Assembly (NCBI GenBank): GCA_007120615.1 | Contig: SKNI01000149.1 | Span: 1-11,868 of the forward strand | Reading direction: 5' to 3' | Origin: Myxococcales bacterium | GTDB taxonomy: Bacteria > Myxococcota_A > Bradymonadia > Bradymonadales > Bradymonadaceae | Length of the DNA: 11,868 nucleotides | Part shown: in pieces, positions 1 through 6,785 of the stretch | How positions within the stretch are numbered: the first letter of the stretch is position 1 | Layout of the letters: every line of letters starts with the position of its first letter | Translations under genes and position numbers: made by a program | The notes under the pieces: generated by a model | Database searches by the model: none | What the model was told of the DNA's origin: nothing | The model's input: the letters and a program-made list of their open reading frames with translations, nothing else

Positions 1-1
1 C

Positions 2-313
2 GTGGAGCGAGCGGTTCGCGCCGGTCGGGGCTGTTTGTCTCCGCGAAATAATCGAGAGCGGGCGCTGGACGAAGACCGGCTGCGAGCGCGGGCCGTGGTA
101 TTGGGCGACGTTCGGGTCGTCGACGGAATGCCTCATGTGGTCTTTCGGGTCCATCGGCCCTGGGCGAGGTCGATCGCGACCTGTTTTTCGGAATCCCTGA
201 TCGATCTGGAGGTGTCGGAAGAGCAGGTCGCCAGGAGTTGCCGGGCGACCTTACATAATTTTGGAGTGGCCTATTCTGACTTGCCCGTCTTTATCTTTGT
301 CGACGGGGAGTAG
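2..313 (+). CDS. Hypothetical protein, probably the C-terminal part of a gene that begins left of the window
   Basis: The frame is open from the first bases to a TAG stop at 311-313, giving 103 residues. A GTG lies at position 2, but no upstream sequence is visible to test a ribosome binding site, so the gene more likely starts outside the window. Codon third positions are mostly G or C, as in the neighbouring real genes, which argues for true coding. The product is charged in its first half (Arg-rich) and ends in a hydrophobic stretch before Asp-Gly-Glu. I see no signal peptide, membrane segment or recognisable family motif. It converges on the MscS-family gene with only 5 bp between stop codons. 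A chance open frame cannot be excluded because the piece is short. Confidence 0.5.
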   Translation: MERAVRAGRGCLSPRNNRERALDEDRLRARAVVLGDVRVVDGMPHVVFRVHRPWARSIATCFSESLIDLEVSEEQVARSCRATLHNFGVAYSDLPVFIFVDGE

Positions 314-321
314 GGGTCCTA
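311..321. other. Shared tail-to-tail hairpin made from two stop codons
   Basis: TAGG (311-314), GGT (315-317) and CCTA (318-321) form a 4-bp stem. Its arms contain the TAG stop of the plus-strand frame and the TAG stop (read on the minus strand) of the channel gene. On the plus strand it is followed by six T at 322-327. It resembles a minimal intrinsic terminator for the plus-strand gene, but the stem is very short, and the T run is also the coding sequence of the channel's Lys-rich tail. Treat it as a weak candidate. Confidence 0.25.
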
Positions 322-1989
322 TTTTTTCTTCTTGTCTTTGTTTTTGTCGCTGTCTTTGGCGAGTAGATCCTCTTCCGAGGAGCGCTGGCGCTCTTCTTCG
401 ACCTGGCGTTCGATATAGTTATCGACGGCAATATCGAGGATTTCCTCTTCTGGAATGGCCAACTCGGCGGCGGCTTTGGCGAGTCGTTGTTCCGGTTTGT
501 GCACCGGGAGTGCTTCGGTCATCTCGATAATATAGATCGGCGAGGGCATGTCGATGTCGGCCTCGTCGAAGGCCTCTTTGACCCTTCGGATGGCCTCGCT
601 CTTGACCTTTCCGAAACTGGCTTCCTCTTGATTGACCCAGCCGGCGAACCAGAGGGTCACGCTGGAATCGGCCAGTTCATTGACCCGGGCGATGGGTCTG
701 GGATCGTCGATGACGCCGTCCATCTCTTTGAGGGTAGTGATGCCGAGTGCCATGGCCTGGGCGAGATCCTCCTCGTTGCCTACTCCGATCTTGAAATCGA
801 AGCGTCGCTTCGGGTTGCGGGTGACGTTGACGATATTGCTCTTGAAAACGGTGGCGTTGGAGATCCGAACGTGGGTGCCTTCGGAGGTCATCAGGATGGT
901 TTCTCGCATGGTCAGGCGGATGACCCGACCGGAGAACCCTTCCAATTCGACAAAGTCGTTGGCTTCAAAGGGGCGGCGCCAGCTCAACAGGATACTGGCC
1001 AGGTAATTCTCGGCGATATCGCGAAAGGCAAAACCAAGGGCCAGTCCGACGACACCGGCGGTACCGAGGACCGCTCCGACGACGGTGGTGGCGTCCAGCA
1101 GGTCCAGGGCGATGAGAAGTCCCCCGATGACGATGATGATGCGTAAAAATTGCTTGAGCAGTCCGCGGGCGAGCACATTGTCGGTCATCTTCTTAAACGG
1201 CCAGTTCCATACAACCAGGAGCCGGGAGAGCTGCCAGAACAAAAAGATGATGAAGAGAGCGAGCAAAAAGATGGGGATTCGGCGTACGAAGTCGACGACA
1301 AAGCTCTGGATTCGGTCCCAGGTGGGAGAGACCCGGTCGGCGACGTCGGTGGCTTCGGTGATCTGATTGTCGACGTAGACCACTCCCGGCATTGAACGGG
1401 CGAGTTCGCCAGCCTGCAGTCGGGCCTCGCTGCTGGCGGATTTACCTTGGAGTCGAACCACCCCGTCGATGACTTCGACCTCTACTCTCTCCAGGGCTCG
1501 AATCTGGGAAAAGATGCCGGTAAGGCGCTTGAGGGTAGCTTCATCTTCGGGCAGGGCGTCCGCTACTTCGGTAGGCGCCTCGGCAACCTCTTCTTGCACT
1601 TCGGGTTCGTGTACGACGATGGCATTTCGAACGTAGATGACGCCGTCAAAACGTCTGGCGATCTCTTCGGCGATCTCACGGTCGGAAACCTCGGAGGTTT
1701 CGCCGGAGAGTCGAACCACTCCGGCTCGGACATCGACGGTGAAGTTCTGGAGGTCTTCGATGGCCCGAAAGGTGGTGGCGATCCGAGTCTGCAGAGCTTG
1801 GTCGGCTTCGGAGGGTTCCGGTAGCTCTATGGCCAGCTCTGCGGCGGCCAATTCTTCGGTTTCGCCAGAGGTCTCGGTGGGGAGTGTACCGTCATCGGCC
1901 GCGACTGAGAGGGAGACGAGGCTGAAGAGTAGTGCGACTAGAGTAGCGAACGCCAGATGATGTCGATTCGAGAGGATACTGCGGTCCAT
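319..1989 (-). CDS. MscS-family mechanosensitive ion channel with N-terminal signal peptide and two BON domains
   Basis: The 556-residue protein is probably an inner-membrane small-conductance channel that opens under membrane tension. Residues 1-31 look like a cleavable signal peptide ending in an Ala-rich site. An acidic linker follows, then two BON-type domains at about 63-128 and 149-211, each with a 'GVVRL.G' strand and a 'G(V)xYV(R/D)N' ending. Membrane segments are near 237-260 and 279-299. A Gly/Ala-rich pore-lining helix lies at about 302-330, followed by 'FAFRDIAENYLASI', the typical MscS TM3 end. The beta domain spans about 332-395 ('F..ND.VE..G..G.V' and 'PN'-like 'ISNATVF') and the C-terminal alpha/beta domain runs to about 492. 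The tail is charged and ends in Lys repeats. GGAG sits 7 nt before the ATG. BON domains are thought to bind membrane or lipids, so here they may act as a periplasmic sensor; that role is inference. Confidence 0.93.
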   Translation of the reverse strand: MDRSILSNRHHLAFATLVALLFSLVSLSVAADDGTLPTETSGETEELAAAELAIELPEPSEADQALQTRIATTFRAIEDLQNFTVDVRAGVVRLSGETSEVSDREIAEEIARRFDGVIYVRNAIVVHEPEVQEEVAEAPTEVADALPEDEATLKRLTGIFSQIRALERVEVEVIDGVVRLQGKSASSEARLQAGELARSMPGVVYVDNQITEATDVADRVSPTWDRIQSFVVDFVRRIPIFLLALFIIFLFWQLSRLLVVWNWPFKKMTDNVLARGLLKQFLRIIIVIGGLLIALDLLDATTVVGAVLGTAGVVGLALGFAFRDIAENYLASILLSWRRPFEANDFVELEGFSGRVIRLTMRETILMTSEGTHVRISNATVFKSNIVNVTRNPKRRFDFKIGVGNEEDLAQAMALGITTLKEMDGVIDDPRPIARVNELADSSVTLWFAGWVNQEEASFGKVKSEAIRRVKEAFDEADIDMPSPIYIIEMTEALPVHKPEQRLAKAAAELAIPEEEILDIAVDNYIERQVEEERQRSSEEDLLAKDSDKNKDKKKK

Positions 1990-2086
1990 CGAAGGACTCC
2001 GGGAAAGGCCATGTCTACTGCTCAGACAGGACGCTAGCCTAGATCGGTGGATTCCTCCAGTTCCACCTCTGATAGCCGCCTGAACA

Positions 2087-2162
2087 AGGAGCGCGGACGT
2101 CCCCGTCCGCTTAAAAAAAAGCGCTCTTATTTGATGCGGACGAGGAGGACGTCCGCGCTCCT
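2087..2162. repeat. REP-like palindrome pair (BIME-type inverted repeat)
   Basis: The outer arms, 2087-2102 (AGGAGCGCGGACGTCC) and 2147-2162, are perfect 16-base reverse complements. Each half is also a hairpin of its own: GCGGACG (2093-2099) pairs with CGTCCGC (2104-2110) around a 4-nt loop, and the same 7-bp stem recurs at 2136-2142 and 2150-2156 around a 7-nt loop. Each unit has a GGAG foot 5' of its palindrome when read inwards. A palindrome with a GGAG or GTAG foot is the known layout of REP elements mobilised by RAYT transposases. The two units face each other, as in a BIME. The right arm ends inside the stop codon of the ABC ATPase gene (2161-2163). The element may stabilise the exporter mRNA 3' end or stop transcription; no transposase is present here. 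Confidence 0.75.
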
Positions 2163-2856
2163 ATTCGGTGGAAGGAGAATGCTCCGAGATTCGACCGTCG
2201 AGCATGCGAATGATGCGCTCGCAGCGGTTGGCGAGGCGCTCCTCGTGGGTGACGATCATAAAGGCCGTGCCGGTCTCATCGTTGATCCGTTGAAGGAGTT
2301 CAAAGACGATGTCGGCGTTTTTGGTGTCCAGATTTCCCGTGGGCTCGTCAGCGAGCACAAGCTCCGGTTTGTTGGCAAGGGCGCGAGCTACGGCGACCCG
2401 TTGTTGCTGTCCACCGGAGAGATTTCGAACATTTTTGTGCATATGGTCGGCGAGTCCGACGTTGTCGAGGAGATCCTCGGCGCGGGAGCGGATCGACTTG
2501 GAGAACGACCCACGTCGCACGCCGGCGGGCATCATCACGTTTTCCAAGGCGGAGAAAGCGGTGAGCAGGTGGTGGGCTTGAAAGATGAATCCAAGGGTCT
2601 GGCCGCGGAGTTTTGTGATGTCACTGTCTTCGAGTTCGACAGTGGGGTTTCCCTGAATAAGGAGTTCTCCGGAAGTGGGTTGATCGAGGAGTCCCATGAT
2701 ATTGAGAAGGGTGCTCTTTCCGGATCCGGAGGGACCGATCATGGCGGTGAACTCGCCGGATTCGATGGTAAGATCGATTCCCTTGAGGACGTTAACGATG
2801 ACCCCGTTTCCGAAGTCCCGGGTGATCGCTTTGAGTTCCAGGATGGGTTCAGGCAT
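2161..2856 (-). CDS. ABC exporter ATP-binding protein (LolD/MacB/DevA-type)
   Basis: This 231-residue cytoplasmic ATPase energises the adjacent permease. Visible motifs are Walker A GPSGSGKST (41-49), Q-loop glutamine 93 in 'FIFQ', signature LSGGQ (146-150), Walker B LVLADEP (166-172, catalytic Glu171), D-loop 'GNLD' and switch histidine 204 in 'VTHE'. Length and sequence fit the FtsE/LolD/MacB-N subgroup ('TGNLDT', 'FIFQ.H.LL'). The frame stays open further upstream to 2949, but I place the start at ATG 2854-2856 because homologues begin 'xxPxLELxxITRDFG', and because this ATG overlaps the permease stop by 8 bp (ATGCCTGA), a coupling arrangement. Third gene of the operon; its stop codon lies within the REP-like repeat. 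Whether it serves lipoprotein release (Lol) or efflux cannot be settled from the ATPase. The neighbouring adaptor gene favours efflux or export. Confidence 0.95.
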   Translation of the reverse strand: MPEPILELKAITRDFGNGVIVNVLKGIDLTIESGEFTAMIGPSGSGKSTLLNIMGLLDQPTSGELLIQGNPTVELEDSDITKLRGQTLGFIFQAHHLLTAFSALENVMMPAGVRRGSFSKSIRSRAEDLLDNVGLADHMHKNVRNLSGGQQQRVAVARALANKPELVLADEPTGNLDTKNADIVFELLQRINDETGTAFMIVTHEERLANRCERIIRMLDGRISEHSPSTE

Positions 2857-4075
2857 TTTTGATGGCTTCCGCAGGGTCAAGGCGGGCAGCCCGTCGGGCG
2901 GGGGCGACGGCGGCCAGAAGTCCGGTGAATGTGGCGAGTAAGCAGGCACCGATAAAGATTTCCACGGAGGGTTCGATGGGAAAGATGATCTCTCCTTCTG
3001 GATCTCGAAATAGGCGATTGAAGCCCATAGCCAGACCCGTTCCGAGGATGGTGCCGAAGATCGATCCGATCAGTCCCACGGCGGCGCCCTGAATCAAGAA
3101 GACCCGCAGTACGGTGCGCATGCTGGCGCCCATGGCCCGAAGGACTCCAACTTGTCCGCGCTTTTGAACCACGGTGACGATGAGTACGCTGGCGATGCCG
3201 AGGGCGACGGAGAGAGCTACGAAGAAGGCGATCAAGAATGTGGACGCGCTCTGGGTGCGAAGGGCGAGCAGGAGGTCGGCGTTGACCTCCTGCCAACTGG
3301 AGACCTCCATCTCGGTCCGTCCGCTGAGCCGGGCGCTTACCTGATCGGCGTCAAAGAGGTCGATGACGTTGACGTCGATTCGATTGATATTTGCGCCCAT
3401 GTCCAACATGGTTTGAGCGTCGCGAATCCCCAAAAAGATCCAGGTTTGATTGGGGGTTCCGAACCCAAGATCAAAGACGCCTCGAACTAGAAATGATCGG
3501 CTGACTCCGAGAGTATCGAGGATCCGAAAGCGGTCACCGACATCGACGTCCAATTCCTGGGCCAATTCGTAGCCGATGACGGCGCCATTATTGCCGACCG
3601 CAAACTCACCGCGAAGCAGTCGTCCTTCAATATCAATGATCTGCTGGTAGCGTGGTGGGTCGACTCCAAAGAGTTGGACGGGGTTGGTGACCGGTCCGCG
3701 AGGAGCCACGGAGGAGCCGGTAACCACGGGAGAGACGTTGGTGACGTCGGGGTCAGCGGTGATGTCATCGATGAGTTGTTCCCAGCGATCGATGTCTTCC
3801 ACCCGTTGGGGGCGGGGCTCGACGCGAGAGAATACCACTTCATTTGGTTGGGGTTGGTAGATGGGAGATGACTCCTCCTGAGTGGGTGGTTCTACAAAGA
3901 TGTCGGCCTGATTGCCCAGAGTCTGATCGATGATCGAACTCTGAAGACCCATGATCAGTGAAGTGAGAAATACAATGACCGCCACCCCAACCGCCGCACC
4001 ACCGAAGATAAAGAGGGACTGGGCTTTTCCCTCTTTCAAGAAGCGGTAGGCGATAAAGAACTCGATCGACTTCAT
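2849..4075 (-). CDS. ABC transporter permease, FtsX/MacB/DevC family
   Basis: This is a 408-residue inner-membrane permease. TM1 is at about 21-43. A large periplasmic domain follows (about 45-270), with Pro/Gln-rich and 'GxxxxLLRGEF' segments like the MacB periplasmic core. TM2 is at about 277-301, TM3 at about 325-350 and TM4 at about 372-392, giving the four-helix FtsX layout. After TM2 comes the family motif 'KRGQVGVLRAMGAS', the coupling helix that contacts the ATPase. The C-terminus 'PARRAARLDPAEAIKNA' is a hallmark of this family. Its ATG (4073-4075) overlaps the adaptor's TGA in an ATGA arrangement, so translation is probably coupled. Unlike MacB, the ATPase is a separate protein, as in LolCDE or DevBCA. 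The substrate is unknown. Confidence 0.93.
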   Translation of the reverse strand: MKSIEFFIAYRFLKEGKAQSLFIFGGAAVGVAVIVFLTSLIMGLQSSIIDQTLGNQADIFVEPPTQEESSPIYQPQPNEVVFSRVEPRPQRVEDIDRWEQLIDDITADPDVTNVSPVVTGSSVAPRGPVTNPVQLFGVDPPRYQQIIDIEGRLLRGEFAVGNNGAVIGYELAQELDVDVGDRFRILDTLGVSRSFLVRGVFDLGFGTPNQTWIFLGIRDAQTMLDMGANINRIDVNVIDLFDADQVSARLSGRTEMEVSSWQEVNADLLLALRTQSASTFLIAFFVALSVALGIASVLIVTVVQKRGQVGVLRAMGASMRTVLRVFLIQGAAVGLIGSIFGTILGTGLAMGFNRLFRDPEGEIIFPIEPSVEIFIGACLLATFTGLLAAVAPARRAARLDPAEAIKNA

Positions 4076-5289
4076 TGGCGGTCCTCGTCTTCGATGGGTA
4101 GATAGAGGTCGCCTCGACGAACGCGCTGGTCGGGTTGGAGTTCGGGATCGATGAGCACTTCCTCAAAGGACTCAAGGCCGGAGGTGATCTCGGCGAATCG
4201 ATTGTCGGTAAGGCCAACGTCGACGTCGACGCGCCGAGCGCGACCGTCTTCGTATCGCAGCACCCATGGTTGGTCGGCGATGTCGCGAAGGGCGGCGCGT
4301 GGGACCACCAGGGCGTCATCCTTTCGGTCCAATTCGATCTCGGCGGTAGCGGTCATGTCGATGCGAATAAACTCGGGGGCGTCATCGATACGCAATTCCA
4401 CAGTGATCGTTCCCCGTTCGGGGTCGACGGAAGGATTGATCCGGTGAACTCGGGCGGAAAATTGGCGGTCGGGAAAGGCGTCGGTGACTACAAGAGCGGA
4501 TTGTCCCACGGAGAGATGGGCGAGCTCCTGCTCGTCGGGGGAGATCTTAACGTGGAGCGGTCCGTCGATGGCGAGGCTGGCCAAAGTGGAGCCGGGCTGA
4601 ACGGTGGTGCCCGGCTCCACATCTCGACTGAGGACTTCTCCGTCGGCGGGAGCGCGAATGGTGAAATCCTGGAGCTGAATCTGGGCCCGCTCGCGCTCGC
4701 TTTGTGCGCGCTGAACGGCGGCGGCAGCCTCGTCATAGGTGCTGCCACGAGCGGTGGTCTCCTCCACGGCGGTACGAGCTCGGTCAACGTCGCCCTCGGC
4801 TCGCTCCACGCGGCGGCGGGCCTCATCGACTTCAACCCTGGGGACGACTCCGGCATCGAAGAGACCCTGAGCGCGTTCAAAATCATCCACGGCGGCCTCC
4901 AGATTTAGCATCGCCTGGTTGAGATCTTCGACGGCCGACGGGGCTCCCTGATCGGTGACCGAACGAAGCCGTGCTCGGGCCTCTCGGACGGAAGCATCGG
5001 CCTGATTGAGTGCGGCCCGGGCCTCCTGGTCGTCTAATTCCAAAAGAATCTCCCCCTGGGATGCGATGTCGCCCTCCTCTACGTGTACGGCGGTGACCAC
5101 TCCGGGGACGTCGGCGATAAGGAGAGTCCGGCTCTGGGGAATGACCTGGCCGGTGGCCACCAGAGTCTCCACCACTTCCCGCTCCTGGGCTGTGGCGACG
5201 GGTGCCGATGGCGGAATGAGCCAGATCACGGCGCCGATAATGATGGCGACAGCGACCACGATCAGGACGATGACGGTGCGTTTTTTCAT
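4072..5289 (-). CDS. Periplasmic adaptor (membrane fusion protein), HlyD/MacA/DevB type
   Basis: This 405-residue protein should link the inner-membrane ABC permease to an outer-membrane channel. The N-terminal helix (about 4-25) is a signal anchor with no lipobox. The first half of the biotinyl-lipoyl domain is at about 45-90 ('ATGQVIP', 'GVVTAVHVEEGD.ASQGE.LLELDD'). A long, Ala/Glu/Arg-rich coiled-coil hairpin spans about 88-208. The second lipoyl half follows ('FTIRAPADGEVLSRDVEPGTTVQPGS', described by positions 209-234), then a beta-barrel domain to about 325 and a membrane-proximal domain ('LVVPRAAL') to the C-terminus. It is the first gene of the three-gene operon; a GAGA lies 7 nt before the start. 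The order adaptor-permease-ATPase matches devBCA. No TolC-like gene is visible within the window, so the outer-membrane partner must be encoded elsewhere. Confidence 0.93.
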   Translation of the reverse strand: MKKRTVIVLIVVAVAIIIGAVIWLIPPSAPVATAQEREVVETLVATGQVIPQSRTLLIADVPGVVTAVHVEEGDIASQGEILLELDDQEARAALNQADASVREARARLRSVTDQGAPSAVEDLNQAMLNLEAAVDDFERAQGLFDAGVVPRVEVDEARRRVERAEGDVDRARTAVEETTARGSTYDEAAAAVQRAQSERERAQIQLQDFTIRAPADGEVLSRDVEPGTTVQPGSTLASLAIDGPLHVKISPDEQELAHLSVGQSALVVTDAFPDRQFSARVHRINPSVDPERGTITVELRIDDAPEFIRIDMTATAEIELDRKDDALVVPRAALRDIADQPWVLRYEDGRARRVDVDVGLTDNRFAEITSGLESFEEVLIDPELQPDQRVRRGDLYLPIEDEDRQ

Positions 5290-5370
5290 GGAGGCATCTC
5301 ATGGAAAACATTACGGTTCCCATTTGAATTTCGACGCCTGTGGGGCAAAGCCAAAGTAGTGTGTCCCGTT

Positions 5371-5401
5371 TTGAAATAACCTTTAAAAACAACTGGTTAT
5401 T
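5371..5401. promoter_or_regulatory. Operator-like inverted repeat in the divergent exporter/DUF427 intergenic region
   Basis: AATAACC (5375-5381) and GGTTATT (5395-5401) are perfect 7-bp inverted arms 13 bp apart, in a noticeably AT-rich patch between two divergent genes. The arms overlap a possible plus-strand promoter, TTGAAA at 5371-5376 and a weak GGTTAT at 5395-5400. Two-fold symmetry at this size suits a dimeric repressor such as a TetR- or MarR-type protein, but no regulator gene is nearby. The repeat is seen; a regulatory role for the exporter, the DUF427 gene or both is inference. Confidence 0.35.
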
Positions 5402-5471
5402 GTTTCCGTCGCGTCTATCTTGCACGTGAGCAACAACGACCTTTTACCCGACCCTTCGGGAGGCAATGAGA

Positions 5472-5933
5472 ATGAGAACCATCCCCGTCAGTACCCGTGA
5501 ATCGATCTGGGAATATCCCCGGATCCCCATCGTAGAGCCGGTGAATCGCCATATCGAGGTCATTCACAACAATAGCTGCATCTCCGATACCCGTCGGGCC
5601 TTGAGAGTCTGCGAAAACGGGCACGCTCCTTCTTATTATCTTCCTCCCGAAGACGTCCGCATGGAGTTATTGGAGCCCTCCGGATTCAAAACCTTCTGCG
5701 AGTGGAAAGGGGTTGCCAGCTATTTCGATCTGGTGGTGGGAAGCGAATATGTCCCCGACGCCGCCTGGGTCTATCAGGAGCCCTCTCGAGGATTTGAGGC
5801 GATTCGAGACTTCATCTCTTTTTATCCGGCCCGCGTCGACGCCTGCCTCCTCGATGGAGAGATCGCCAGTCCCGAGCCCCGCTCGTTTTACGGGGGGTGG
5901 ATCACCTCCGATCTGGAAGGCCCCTTTCGCTAA
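5472..5933 (+). CDS. DUF427 domain protein
   Basis: The product is 153 residues from the chosen start and matches the DUF427 family (Pfam PF04248) almost end to end. Recognisable blocks are 'ESIWEYPRIP.VEPV', 'DTRRALRVCE..H.PSYYLPPEDVRM', 'CEWKGVASYFD', 'AAWVYQEP..GFEAI', 'FYPARVDACLLDGE' and the C-terminal 'FYGGWITSDLEGPF'. The family has no firmly established function; it is small, soluble and often a stand-alone gene. There are two in-frame ATGs, at 5466 and 5472. The Shine-Dalgarno GGGAGG (5458-5463) is only 2 nt from the first but 8 nt from the second, so 5472 is preferred. A 5-bp stem (CCCGA 5447-5451 with TCGGG 5456-5460) covers the GGG of the binding site and could dampen initiation. 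The gene is divergent from the exporter operon and converges 13 bp from the next lipoprotein gene. Confidence 0.92.
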   Translation: MRTIPVSTRESIWEYPRIPIVEPVNRHIEVIHNNSCISDTRRALRVCENGHAPSYYLPPEDVRMELLEPSGFKTFCEWKGVASYFDLVVGSEYVPDAAWVYQEPSRGFEAIRDFISFYPARVDACLLDGEIASPEPRSFYGGWITSDLEGPFR

Positions 5934-5946
5934 TTTGAGGCCAGTC

Positions 5947-6693
5947 TCACAGCGCGTCGGCCATGATCCGACGAAATACGACTCGGTGACCGAGCACGGT
6001 GAGGTAGAAATAATCGGGGGATAGAATCCGCCCGGTCACCTCGATGGAGGTGTCTTGGCCGACGGAGTCGCTCTGTACCGGGTCGAAGTCACCCTCGAGA
6101 TTATGCTCGTCGATGGAACCCTCGAAGAAGCGCTCGTCTTCACCGACGCAGTCGTCGCCCTCGACTTTGCGCACCGTGAGCAGCCTCGGGGGATTGCTCA
6201 CTGTGACCAGCTGAGGAATCTCTTCCTCATCGCAGAGAAAACCGTCCATCCACCAGGTTCCCGCCAGATTCTCGCCATCAAGCCCGATCTGCTGCGGGGT
6301 TTGAGAAGGCGCCGCCTGACGCAGAGTTAGATCTCGGCCACCATCAACGCTGATCAGCCGCAATCCGTGATCGGAGAACCGTTCCACCTGATAGGTGGAG
6401 CGGTCGTCGGTCTCTGAAATCGTCAGCAGATCTACCTGGTCGCCATCTTCGGAGGGGTTGGAATCCCAGAGCAGTCCACCCCGGTCCAGGCACTCATCGG
6501 AGCGAAGATACGTTCCCGTAAGGCCTTCGCCGCGATCTGCGAAACTCACAAGACGGGTGGTTAACTCTCCTTGACAACGCAGCCCCTGAAGAATCCACTC
6601 GCCATCGAGATCGGGAAATTGGTCGTCTTCGCCGCCGCATCCGAGGGCTCCGAAGGCCAGCGCTACGATTATCGCGGGTAAAAAGGGTTTCAT
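5947..6693 (-). CDS. Putative lipoprotein with an internally duplicated domain, function unknown
   Basis: From ATG 6691-6693 the product is 248 residues. This start is preferred over longer versions (the frame is open to 6789) because AGGAG lies 4 nt upstream and because it gives a clean lipoprotein signal peptide ending 'FGALGC', with Cys19 as the lipidated residue. Gly follows it, so outer-membrane sorting is expected. The mature part holds two related halves. 'LDGEW' at 29-33, Cys40 and Cys68 are mirrored by 'LAGTW' at 143-147, Cys154 and Cys182, with identical spacing (offset 114) and similar intervening residues. Each half ends in a beta-rich segment. One likely disulfide per half is inferred. 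It is mostly acidic. I do not recognise a named family; a small beta-barrel or sandwich repeated twice is plausible. The gene converges with DUF427. Confidence 0.82.
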   Translation of the reverse strand: MKPFLPAIIVALAFGALGCGGEDDQFPDLDGEWILQGLRCQGELTTRLVSFADRGEGLTGTYLRSDECLDRGGLLWDSNPSEDGDQVDLLTISETDDRSTYQVERFSDHGLRLISVDGGRDLTLRQAAPSQTPQQIGLDGENLAGTWWMDGFLCDEEEIPQLVTVSNPPRLLTVRKVEGDDCVGEDERFFEGSIDEHNLEGDFDPVQSDSVGQDTSIEVTGRILSPDYFYLTVLGHRVVFRRIMADAL

Positions 6694-6785
6694 TACTCTC
6701 CTGTGCGGGACCACTTCGGCGACGAGGATACTGGAGATAGCGAGAAAAGTCAGGAGGGGAGGAGGGGAAAGAGGTACAGAGAAAA

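Noticed and set aside
2047..2862. A 271-codon plus-strand open frame
   Set aside because: It is a shadow of the ABC ATPase gene with no family motifs.
2857..2949. N-terminal extension of the ABC ATPase
   Set aside because: The extra 31 residues are Pro/Ser-rich, lie wholly within the permease coding sequence and are absent from the family; the ATG at 2854-2856 gives a normal N-terminus.
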